A stretch of DNA of 5,875 nucleotides from Comamonadaceae bacterium (lineage in GTDB: Bacteria; Pseudomonadota; Gammaproteobacteria; Burkholderiales; Burkholderiaceae_C): assembly GCA_947466165.1 (NCBI GenBank), contig CANIDW010000107.1:1-5875 (forward strand), written 5' to 3'. Made by a program: the position numbers and the translations under genes. The notes below the pieces were generated by a model. It ran no database searches and was not told where the DNA came from. It saw only the letters and a program-made list of their open reading frames with translations. This document shows, one piece after another, positions 1 through 5,875 of this stretch. Each line of letters begins with the position of its first letter. The stretch's first letter is position 1.

Positions 1-1037
1 GGCTGATGCGCCAGGCCGGGCGCTATTTGCCCGAGTACCGCGCCACGCGGGCCAAGGCGGGTAGTTTCATGGGGCTGGCCACCAACACCGACTACGCCAC
101 CGAAGTGACCCTGCAACCGCTGGAGCGTTACCCGCTGGACGCGGCCATTTTGTTTTCTGACATCCTGACAGTCCCGGACGCCATGGGCCTGGGACTGTCG
201 TTTGCGCTGGGCGAGGGCCCGAAGTTTGCCACCGCCGTGCGCGACGAGGCGGCCGTGGCCAAACTCGAAGTGCCCGACATGGCCAAGCTGCGCTATGTGT
301 TTGACGCGGTCACCTCGATTCGCAAGGCTCTGAACGGCCGGGTTCCGCTGATCGGTTTTTCGGGCAGCCCCTGGACGCTGGCTTGCTACATGGTTGAAGG
401 CCAGGGCTCGGACGACTACCGCCTGGTCAAGACCATGCTGTACCAGCGCCCCGACCTGATGCACCGCATGCTGGCCGTGAACGCCGACGCAGTGGCCGCC
501 TACCTGAACGCGCAGATTGAAGCCGGCGCACAGGCAGTGATGATTTTTGACAGCTGGGGCGGCGTGCTGGCCGACGGTGCTTTTCAGCAGTTCAGCCTGG
601 CCTACACCGCACGCGTGCTGGCCCAGCTCAAGCGCGAACACGATGGCGTGAGGATTCCGCGCCTGGTGTTTACCAAGGGCGGTGGCTTGTGGCTCGATGA
701 CATGGCCCCGCTCGACTGCGAGGTGCTGGGCCTGGACTGGACCGTGAACCTGGCCAAGGCGCGCGCGCTGGTAGGCGGCGCTGTGGGCGGGCCGGGCAAG
801 GCGCTGCAAGGCAATATAGACCCCAATGTGCTGTTTGCCCAGCCGGCGCAGATAGAAACTGAAGTGGCCAGCGTGCTGAACAGCTTTGGCCAGCCGCACA
901 CGGATGCAGCCACCACGGGCCCCACACACATCTTCAATCTGGGGCATGGCATCAGCCAGTTCACACCGCCCGAGCATGTGGCTGCGCTGGTGAACGCCGT
1001 GCACACACACTCGAGCCGGATGCGGCAAGGTGCATGA
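1..1037 (+). CDS. hemE: Uroporphyrinogen decarboxylase HemE, 5'-truncated by window edge
   Basis: Cytoplasmic haem-pathway enzyme that decarboxylates the four acetate side chains of uroporphyrinogen III to give coproporphyrinogen III, without a cofactor. The open frame runs in from before the window: bases 3-5 read Leu and bases 1-2 fit the end of a Trp codon, matching the family stretch (W-[LM][12 protein letters not shown]). The ATG at 6 is therefore internal, and about 25-27 N-terminal residues lie upstream. Numbering from that Met, I see the substrate-binding MRQAGR (1-6), FSDIL with the key Asp at 52, [16 protein letters not shown] (117-132), FDSWGG (181-186), FTKGGG (222-227), LQGNIDP (267-273) and the C-terminal NLGHG with its His (311-315). 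The complete protein would be about 370 residues, slightly longer than E. coli HemE because of short Gly/Ala- and Thr-rich insertions near 257-265 and 296-306. It ends in TGA. I see no convincing stem plus T-run terminator just after the stop. Identity is essentially certain. Confidence 0.97.
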   Translation, partial: LMRQAGRYLPEYRATRAKAGSFMGLATNTDYATEVTLQPLERYPLDAAILFSDILTVPDAMGLGLSFALGEGPKFATAVRDEAAVAKLEVPDMAKLRYVFDAVTSIRKALNGRVPLIGFSGSPWTLACYMVEGQGSDDYRLVKTMLYQRPDLMHRMLAVNADAVAAYLNAQIEAGAQAVMIFDSWGGVLADGAFQQFSLAYTARVLAQLKREHDGVRIPRLVFTKGGGLWLDDMAPLDCEVLGLDWTVNLAKARALVGGAVGGPGKALQGNIDPNVLFAQPAQIETEVASVLNSFGQPHTDAATTGPTHIFNLGHGISQFTPPEHVAALVNAVHTHSSRMRQGA

Positions 1038-1130
1038 GGATGCCTACCAAGGTTTTAAAATGCCCGGCCTTTGCGTAAAGACTTGAATCACACTAATCGT
1101 TTTTTATTCCTTAGCACAAAAAAATCCCCC

Positions 1131-1141
1131 TGCGCAAGTGA
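1131..1141 (+). repeat. 11-base direct repeat, copy 1
   Basis: The sequence TGCGCAAGTGA occurs here and again at 1391-1401, 260 bases downstream, as a perfect match. This copy ends two bases before the DnaA box at 1143-1151. The other copy covers the GTG start codon of priA. Eleven bases is short enough that chance cannot be excluded, but both copies sit at potentially functional places within the same gap. Confidence 0.5.
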
Positions 1142-1142
1142 C

Positions 1143-1151
1143 TTATGCACA
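1143..1151 (+). promoter_or_regulatory. Putative DnaA box 1
   Basis: TTATGCACA is a perfect match to the DnaA-box consensus TTATNCACA. It lies in the most AT-rich part of the gap and is followed by an A-rich stretch. DnaA is the replication initiator and also regulates transcription at such sites. Binding here is inferred from the consensus match alone. Confidence 0.5.
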
Positions 1152-1191
1152 AAAATAATGCTGCATCGCAGTGAACAGTCACAAATGCTCA

Positions 1192-1230
1192 CAACAACGC
1201 TACAAAAGGGATAGCGAGCGTAAGTTGTTG
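1192..1230 (+). repeat. Imperfect inverted repeat (hairpin candidate)
   Basis: CAACAA at 1192-1197 can pair with TTGTTG at 1225-1230. Inside this, CGCTA at 1198-1202 pairs with TAGCG at 1212-1216 around a 9-base loop, leaving an 8-base bulge (1217-1224) on the 3' side. A variant pairs CGCT with the second AGCG at 1217-1220 and leaves a 4-base bulge. No T-run follows directly, so it does not look like an intrinsic terminator. The TTGTTGAT at 1225-1232 can also pair with ATCAACAA at 1321-1328, so two mutually exclusive folds are possible in a transcript. Confidence 0.4.
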
Positions 1231-1278
1231 ATTTATAACGATTCACATAGTCTGCTTTTTTTACGGGCATTCTGGGAA

Positions 1279-1299
1279 AGCCCTTGATTTCAAAGGGCT
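1279..1299 (+). repeat. 7-bp perfect inverted repeat
   Basis: AGCCCTT (1279-1285) and AAGGGCT (1293-1299) form a perfect 7-bp stem with a 7-base loop. No T-tract follows on either strand, so a terminator role is unlikely. It could be a protein-binding site or a leader hairpin upstream of priA. The function is unknown. Confidence 0.45.
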
Positions 1300-1330
1300 G
1301 GCGCCCTGTCAATGCGAACTATCAACAAAG

Positions 1331-1339
1331 TTATCCACA
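1331..1339 (+). promoter_or_regulatory. Putative DnaA box 2
   Basis: TTATCCACA is a perfect match to the strong DnaA-box consensus, in the same orientation as the box at 1143-1151 and 188 bases downstream of it, close to 18 helical turns. It lies 58 bases before the priA start codon, where bound DnaA could influence priA transcription. Its 3' half overlaps a small imperfect palindrome at 1335-1349 (CCACAG, AAA, CTCTGG, with one mismatch). Binding is inferred, not shown. Confidence 0.55.
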
Positions 1340-1390
1340 GAAACTCTGGAAAACTGAAAGTGGGTTGTAAATCAAGCACTTAGAGACAGA

Positions 1391-1401
1391 TGCGCAAGTG
1401 A
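1391..1401 (+). repeat. 11-base direct repeat, copy 2, across the priA start
   Basis: This is the second copy of TGCGCAAGTGA (the first is at 1131-1141). It contains the GTG at 1398-1400 used as the priA start. Because one copy lies at a translation start and the other deep in the gap, simple duplication, chance, or a shared binding site are all possible. Confidence 0.5.
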
Positions 1402-3593
1402 AGCCCGAGAAAATCACCACAAATATTCATTTTTGGCTGCGCATTGTGGTGGCCGCGCCGGCCCACAGTGGCATTGGCGGGCCTTTGACTTACCGAAGTG
1501 AGTTACCACTGGCGCCGGGCCAATTGGTTCGCGTACCGCTGGGACGCCGTGAGGTGCTGGGCGTGGTCTGGGAAACGCTGCCGGACAGCGGTGATCTGCC
1601 CCCTGAACAAGCCCGTGCGGTGCTGGGCGCCCTTGAAGGACTGCCGCCGCTGAACGCCACCTGGCGCAGTCTGGTGGCTTTCACAGCGGGCTACTACCAG
1701 CGCTCGCTGGGCGAAGTTGCCCTGGCCGCGCTGCCGCCCCAGCTGCGCGAGTTGACGGCGGTGCAACTGGCGCGCCGGCTCAAACGCCCGCAAGCCGACA
1801 CCTCCAGCGCCGAAACACCGCATGCAGGCCTGGCGCTCAGCCCCGAACAAAGCGCTGCGCTGGACCAGCTGGCGGCAGACCCGCGCCCGGCCCTGCTGTT
1901 TGGCAGCACCGGCAGCGGCAAGACCGAGGTCTACCTGCGCGCCGCCGCCCGTGTGCTGGCCCAAGACCCTGAAGCGCAAGTGCTGGTGATGGTGCCCGAG
2001 ATCAACCTGACGCCGCAATTGCAGGCGCGCTTTGAAGCGCGTTTTGCGCACCTGGGGCGCGAGCGCGTGGTGGCGCTGCACAGCGGCCTGACGCCGGCGC
2101 AGCGCCTCAAAAGCTGGCTGGCCGCGCACGCCGGCGTGGCCCGGCTGGTGCTGGGCACGCGCATGGCGGTGCTGGCGTCCATGCCGAATTTGCGGCTGAT
2201 CGTGGTCGATGAAGAGCATGACCCCAGTTACAAGCAACAAGAAGGTGCGCGCTACTCGGCGCGTGACCTGGCGGTGTACCGCGGGCGGCTGGAGGGCCAG
2301 CGTCAGGCAGAAGCCGCCGGATCGCCTCAAGCCACTGAAGCTTCGCCCGCCCAGGGCGCAACGCCGGCCTGCAACGTGATTCTCGGTTCGGCTACGCCAT
2401 CGCTGGAAAGCTGGCAGGCCACGCTGGCCGGCCGCTACCAGCGCCTGAGCATGCACGAACGCATAGGCGCGCAAACCGACGATGGCAGCGTCCAGGGCGA
2501 GCTGCCCAAGGTGCGCATGGTGGACATGAACCACCAGCCCAAACACTGCACGCTGGCGCCGCCGCTGCTGGCGGCGATGGCCCAGCGCATTGCCCGCGGC
2601 GAGCAGTCACTGATTTTTTTGAACCGGCGCGGCTACGCACCCGTGCTGGCCTGCCATGACTGCGGCTGGAAAAGCGAATGCCCGCATTGCAGCGCGTACC
2701 GGGTGTTTCACAAAATAGACCGCACGCTGCGCTGCCACCACTGCGGATTCACCGAGCGCGTGCCGCGTGCCTGCCCGTCTTGCGGGAACGTGGACATCGC
2801 CCCGGTGGGCCGCGGTACCGAACGGCTTGAAGAGCACCTGGCCGAACTGCTGCAAGGCATCACGCGCCCGGACGGCAGCCCGCTGGTGATTGCGCGCATT
2901 GACGCGGACACCACGCGGCTCAAGGGCACGCTCGAGTCGCAACTGGCCAGCGTGCATGCCGGCGAGGTCGACGTGCTGGTGGGCACGCAAATGATTGCCA
3001 AGGGCCATGACTTCCGGCACATCACCCTGGTGGCCGCGGTGAACCCCGACGGCGCGCTTTTTTCCAGCGACTTCCGGGCGCCTGAGCGACTGTTTGGCCT
3101 GTTGATGCAGGCCAGCGGCCGGGCCGGGCGCAATGCGGCGCAGGGCGCGCACAGCGAAATGTGGGTGCAAACCTTTCACCCCGAACACCCGCTGTTTGAT
3201 GCGCTTCAAAAACACGACTACCCGGCTTTTGCGGCGCAGGAGCTGGCCGAGCGTGAAGCCGCCGGCATGTCGCCCTTCGGCTTTAGCGCGCTGGTGCGTG
3301 CTGAGGCGCGCAGCCAGGACATCGCACAAGGTTTTTTGAATGCCGCTGCTGCCGCCGCGCAGGCGCAGGCGCTGCCGGGGCATGAGCTGGTCACGCCCTA
3401 CCCGGCCGTGCCCATGACGATCCAGCGCGTGGCCAATATAGAGCGCGCGCAAATGCTGGTGGAAAGCGCTTCACGCGTGGCGCTGCAACGCTTTTTGGCG
3501 GCGTGGCAACCTGTGATGGATGCCACGCGCCAGCAGGCTGAGTTCAAGCCGCTGATTCGCTGGGCGATCGACGTCGACCCCCTGGCGATCTGA
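1398..3593 (+). CDS. priA: Primosomal replication-restart helicase PriA
   Basis: Superfamily 2 3'-5' DNA helicase that recognises stalled or repaired forks and starts reloading of DnaB (with PriB/PriC/DnaT in E. coli). The N-terminal 3'-OH-fork-binding domain spans about 13-115. Helicase motifs follow in order: Walker A GSTGSGKTE (169-177), DEEH (271-274), GSATPSLESW (330-339), GTQMIAKGHDF (529-539) and QASGRAGR (571-578). Between the helicase halves lie eight zinc-binding cysteines (419, 422, 428, 431, 446, 449, 459, 462). Length is 731 residues, against 732 in E. coli. An Ala/Gln/Pro-rich insert (about 298-325) sits just before GSATP. GTG at 1398 is the first start after the in-frame TAA at 1368-1370. 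The ribosome site is weak (AGAGA at 1382-1386). The start adds about 11 residues before the conserved FWLRIVVAAP strand, and the next in-frame GTGs (1446, 1449) would cut into it. All catalytic motifs are intact. The family call is certain and the exact start less so. Confidence 0.97.
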   Translation: MKPEKITTNIHFWLRIVVAAPAHSGIGGPLTYRSELPLAPGQLVRVPLGRREVLGVVWETLPDSGDLPPEQARAVLGALEGLPPLNATWRSLVAFTAGYYQRSLGEVALAALPPQLRELTAVQLARRLKRPQADTSSAETPHAGLALSPEQSAALDQLAADPRPALLFGSTGSGKTEVYLRAAARVLAQDPEAQVLVMVPEINLTPQLQARFEARFAHLGRERVVALHSGLTPAQRLKSWLAAHAGVARLVLGTRMAVLASMPNLRLIVVDEEHDPSYKQQEGARYSARDLAVYRGRLEGQRQAEAAGSPQATEASPAQGATPACNVILGSATPSLESWQATLAGRYQRLSMHERIGAQTDDGSVQGELPKVRMVDMNHQPKHCTLAPPLLAAMAQRIARGEQSLIFLNRRGYAPVLACHDCGWKSECPHCSAYRVFHKIDRTLRCHHCGFTERVPRACPSCGNVDIAPVGRGTERLEEHLAELLQGITRPDGSPLVIARIDADTTRLKGTLESQLASVHAGEVDVLVGTQMIAKGHDFRHITLVAAVNPDGALFSSDFRAPERLFGLLMQASGRAGRNAAQGAHSEMWVQTFHPEHPLFDALQKHDYPAFAAQELAEREAAGMSPFGFSALVRAEARSQDIAQGFLNAAAAAAQAQALPGHELVTPYPAVPMTIQRVANIERAQMLVESASRVALQRFLAAWQPVMDATRQQAEFKPLIRWAIDVDPLAI

Positions 3594-3606
3594 GCGGCCC
3601 GCCGTC
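3594..3606. other. 13-base gap between convergent stops
   Basis: priA (+) ends in TGA at 3591-3593, and the icd stop TAA on the minus strand occupies 3607-3609. The gap is GC-rich. I see no stem plus T-run terminator on either strand in it or near it. Transcripts from the two genes probably run into each other or end by Rho. Confidence 0.8.
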
Positions 3607-5844
3607 TTAGGCTTTGACGGTTTCCAGTGCCGCGTTGAAGGTGGCGCTGGGGCGCATGACAGCCGTCATTTTGGCCATGTCCGGCTTGAAGTAACCACCG
3701 ATGTCCACCGGCTTGCCCTGAACCGCATTGAGCTCACCGACGATTTTTTGCTCGTTGTCGGTCAGGCTCTTGGCCAGTGGCGTAAACAGTGCTTGCAGCG
3801 CTTTGTCCTCCGTCTGCGCAGCCAAGGCCTGGGCCCAGTACAGGGTCAGGTAGAACTGGCTGCCGCGGTTGTCGAGCTGGCCGGTTTTGGGTGAGGGGTT
3901 TTTGCTGTTGTCCAGCAATTTGCCGGTGGCTGCGTCCAGGGTCTTGGCCAACAACTTGGCTTTGTCGTTCGCAGTTTTGATGCCCAGGTCTTCCAGGCTG
4001 GCGGCAATCGCCAGAAACTCACCCAGCGAGTCCCAGCGCAGGTGGTTTTCTTCGGTCAGTTGCTGCACGTGCTTGGGGGCAGAGCCGCCGGCGCCGGTTT
4101 CATACAGACCGCCACCGGCCATCAAAGGCACGACCGACAGCATTTTGGAGCTGGTGCCGAGTTCCATGATGGGGAACAGGTCGGTCAGGTAGTCACGCAA
4201 GATATTGCCGGTCACAGAGATGGTGTCCAGGCCTCGCACCACACGCTCCAGGGTGTAGCGCATGGCGCGCACTTGCGACATGATCTGGATGTCCAGCCCG
4301 CTGGTGTCGTGGTCTTTGAGGTACAGCTCGACTTTTTTGATGATCTCGTTTTCGTGCGGGCGGTACGTGTCCAGCCAGAACACGGCGGGCATGCCGGAGT
4401 TGCGGGCGCGGGTAACCGCCAGTTTGACCCAGTCGCGGATCGGTGCGTCCTTGACCTGGCACATGCGCCAGATGTCGCCTTCTTCGACGTTTTGCGTCAG
4501 CAGCACCTGGCCGGTGGCGATGTCCACAATGCGCGCTTCGCCGGCCTCGGCCACTTCAAAGGTTTTGTCGTGCGAGCCGTATTCTTCAGCTTGCTGTGCC
4601 ATCAGGCCGACATTGGGCACGGTGCCCATGGTGACCGGGTCAAAGTTGCCGTTGGTCTTGCAGAAGTTAATGACTTCCTGGTAGATGCGCGCAAAGGTAC
4701 TTTCGGGATTGATCGCCTTGGTGTCTTTGGGCTTGCCGTCGGCGCCCCACATTTTGCCGCCCAGGCGGATCATGGCGGCCATCGAGGCGTCCACAATCAC
4801 GTCGTTAGGTGCGTGCAGGTTGGAGATGCCCTTGGCCGAGTCGACCATCGCCAGCTCGGGCCGGTGCTCGTGGCAGGCGTGCAGATCACGGATGACCTCG
4901 TCGCGCTGGGTGGCCGGCAGGCTTTCGAGCTTTTCGTAGAGGTTGGACAGCCCGTTGTTGACGTTCACGCCCAACTTCTCAAACAGCTTGCCGTGCTTGG
5001 CAAAGGCGTCTTTGTAGTAAACCCGCACCGCGTGACCGAACACGATGGGGTGCGAGATCTTCATCATGGTGGCCTTGACGTGCAAAGACAGCATGAGGCC
5101 GGTCTTGCGCGCGTCTTCCATCTGCTCTTCATAGAATTCGTACAGCGCTTTCTTGCTCATGAACATGCTGTCAATGATCTCGCCGGCTTTGAGCGACACC
5201 TTGGGTTTGAGCACCGTGGCTTTACCGGCCGCATTGACCAGTTCCATGCGCACGTCGCAGGCTTTGTCCAGGGTCATGGATTTTTCACCGTGATAGAAGT
5301 CGCCCTTTTTCATGTGCGCCACATGGGTGCGCGAGGCCATGCTCCACTCAGACATGCTGTGCGGATGCTTGCGGGCAAAGTTTTTAACCGCCAGCGGAGC
5401 GCGGCGGTCGGAGTTGCCTTCGCGCAGCACCGGGTTGACGGCACTGCCCAGGCATCGGGAATAACGCGCCAGCGTGGCCTTGTCGGCGTCAGTTTTCGGG
5501 TCTTCAGGCAAGTTGGGCAGCTTGTAGCCGTGGGCTTGCAACTCACGGATGGCCTCGGACAACTGATGCACCGTGGCGCTGATGTTGGGCAGCTTGATGA
5601 TGTTGGTGTCCGGCAGCAGGGTCAGACGACCGAGCTCAGACAGGTTGTCGGGCATTTTTTGCTCGGGGGTCAGGACATCGGAAAACTCGCCCAGAATGCG
5701 GGCCGCCAGAGAAATATCGCTTGCAACAACATCAATGCCGGCCGGCGCAGCAAAGGTGCGCAGGATGGGCAAGAACGAACAGGTGGCCAGGTAAGGCGCT
5801 TCATCGGTCAGTGTGTAAATAATTTTTGATTTTTTGTCAGCCAT
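3607..5844 (-). CDS. icd: NADP-dependent isocitrate dehydrogenase, monomeric type
   Basis: Oxidatively decarboxylates isocitrate to 2-oxoglutarate, making NADPH and CO2. It is a cytoplasmic TCA-cycle enzyme needing Mg2+ or Mn2+. At 745 residues it fits the single-chain class (about 740 in Azotobacter vinelandii and Corynebacterium), not the roughly 416-residue homodimeric class. The N-terminus [17 protein letters not shown] is typical. The substrate motif [10 protein letters not shown] is at 141-150 and HPHSMSEWS at 160-168. K257, Y422, D352, D551 and D555 appear to correspond to the known catalytic and metal-binding residues, and K591/H592 with R603 to the NADP 2'-phosphate site. This alignment is from memory of the family. 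Start ATG at 5844-5842 is supported by AAAAGGA just upstream; stop is TAA. The frame is unbroken and complete. Some databases use the symbol icd2 or idh. It converges on priA with no functional link apparent. The promoter lies beyond the window. Confidence 0.97.
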   Translation of the reverse strand: MADKKSKIIYTLTDEAPYLATCSFLPILRTFAAPAGIDVVASDISLAARILGEFSDVLTPEQKMPDNLSELGRLTLLPDTNIIKLPNISATVHQLSEAIRELQAHGYKLPNLPEDPKTDADKATLARYSRCLGSAVNPVLREGNSDRRAPLAVKNFARKHPHSMSEWSMASRTHVAHMKKGDFYHGEKSMTLDKACDVRMELVNAAGKATVLKPKVSLKAGEIIDSMFMSKKALYEFYEEQMEDARKTGLMLSLHVKATMMKISHPIVFGHAVRVYYKDAFAKHGKLFEKLGVNVNNGLSNLYEKLESLPATQRDEVIRDLHACHEHRPELAMVDSAKGISNLHAPNDVIVDASMAAMIRLGGKMWGADGKPKDTKAINPESTFARIYQEVINFCKTNGNFDPVTMGTVPNVGLMAQQAEEYGSHDKTFEVAEAGEARIVDIATGQVLLTQNVEEGDIWRMCQVKDAPIRDWVKLAVTRARNSGMPAVFWLDTYRPHENEIIKKVELYLKDHDTSGLDIQIMSQVRAMRYTLERVVRGLDTISVTGNILRDYLTDLFPIMELGTSSKMLSVVPLMAGGGLYETGAGGSAPKHVQQLTEENHLRWDSLGEFLAIAASLEDLGIKTANDKAKLLAKTLDAATGKLLDNSKNPSPKTGQLDNRGSQFYLTLYWAQALAAQTEDKALQALFTPLAKSLTDNEQKIVGELNAVQGKPVDIGGYFKPDMAKMTAVMRPSATFNAALETVKA

Positions 5845-5848
5845 GATG

Positions 5849-5855
5849 TCCTTTT
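5849..5855 (-). promoter_or_regulatory. icd ribosome binding site
   Basis: On the minus strand AAAAGGA lies four bases before the ATG of icd, a good though close Shine-Dalgarno match. It fixes the start at 5844. The remaining leader out to 5875 shows no recognisable promoter. Confidence 0.7.
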
Positions 5856-5875
5856 ACTTTGAGCTGGGAAGGTGA

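Larger units (their letters stand above)
1038..1397. other. AT-rich hemE-priA intergenic region
   Basis: This is a 360-base gap with no credible protein gene. By hand count 1081-1260 is about 38% GC and 1261-1397 about 45%, against clearly GC-rich flanking genes. It contains homopolymer runs (T6 at 1100-1105, A7 at 1118-1124, T7 at 1256-1262), two perfect DnaA-box consensus 9-mers in the same orientation (1143-1151 and 1331-1339), an 11-base direct repeat and several inverted repeats. It should carry the priA promoter and perhaps the 3' end of the hemE transcript, but I cannot pick a convincing sigma-70 promoter or a stem plus T-run terminator. The best -10-like hexamer is TATAAC at 1234-1239, which has no good -35 partner. 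It could instead hold a small RNA gene, and the sequence alone does not settle this. Confidence 0.75.

Noticed and set aside
6..8. ATG at 6 as the true hemE start
   Set aside because: The preceding bases continue the frame with residues fitting the conserved W-[LM]-MRQAGR motif, so the start lies before the window.
1100..1105. T6 run after hemE as its terminator
   Set aside because: No stable stem precedes it. The only nearby pairing is a 4-bp CTTT/AAAG stem at 1069-1080, too far away and too weak.
1234..1239. TATAAC as the -10 box of a priA promoter
   Set aside because: The hexamer matches 5 of 6 consensus bases, but the sequence 17 bases upstream (ATAGCG at 1211-1216) is a poor -35, and such hexamers are expected in AT-rich DNA.
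1279..1299. Inverted repeat as an intrinsic terminator
   Set aside because: There is no T-tract after the stem on either strand.
1088..1312. 74-codon minus-strand frame filling most of the hemE-priA gap
   Set aside because: It begins at a TTG without a ribosome site and has no recognisable domain. Its composition simply follows the AT-rich DNA. An internal ATG near 1270 also lacks a ribosome site. A real small protein is not excluded but is unsupported.
1503..2546. 347-codon open frame antisense to priA, and a similar 281-codon frame at 2607-3452
   Set aside because: Both are Arg/His/Gln-rich shadows of the conserved PriA frame with no recognisable domain.
4042..5829. 595-codon open frame on the + strand, opposite icd
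   Set aside because: Its His/Gly/Val/Gln-rich translation matches no family I know, and it lies wholly antisense to a conserved full-length enzyme. It is a by-product of GC-rich codon use in icd.

Overview
The window looks like ordinary chromosome from a GC-rich betaproteobacterium. The protein sequences of HemE, PriA and the monomeric isocitrate dehydrogenase most resemble what I remember of the Comamonadaceae (Rhodoferax, Polaromonas, Acidovorax relatives). That placement is from memory, not from a search. All three genes use GC-rich third codon positions. I see no mobile element, phage gene, CRISPR array, tRNA or rRNA.

Layout: the window opens inside hemE (+ strand, uroporphyrinogen decarboxylase, haem synthesis), which lacks about its first 25 codons. 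It ends at 1037. A 360-base gap follows (1038-1397). It is much more AT-rich than its flanks, and the stretch 1081-1260 is about 38% GC by hand count. It holds two perfect DnaA-box consensus 9-mers, several inverted repeats and an 11-base direct repeat whose second copy covers the priA start codon. priA (+, 1398-3593) follows, encoding the full replication-restart helicase with all motifs intact. Only 13 bases separate its stop from that of the convergent gene icd (-, 3607-5844), a complete monomeric-type NADP-dependent isocitrate dehydrogenase. The last 31 bases are the icd leader with a clear Shine-Dalgarno sequence.

The three genes do not form one pathway. HemE makes a haem precursor, PriA reloads the replicative helicase at stalled forks, and Icd feeds 2-oxoglutarate and NADPH to central metabolism. 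hemE and priA run in the same direction, but the long structured gap argues that priA has its own control region.

I found no convincing undescribed multi-gene system. The part most worth a second look is the hemE-priA gap: paired DnaA boxes in AT-rich DNA, directly upstream of a replication-restart gene and next to hemE. hemE also borders the replication origin in Caulobacter-type alphaproteobacteria. A DnaA-responsive control region for priA is the modest reading. An origin-like or DnaA-titrating site is the bolder one and is unproven.
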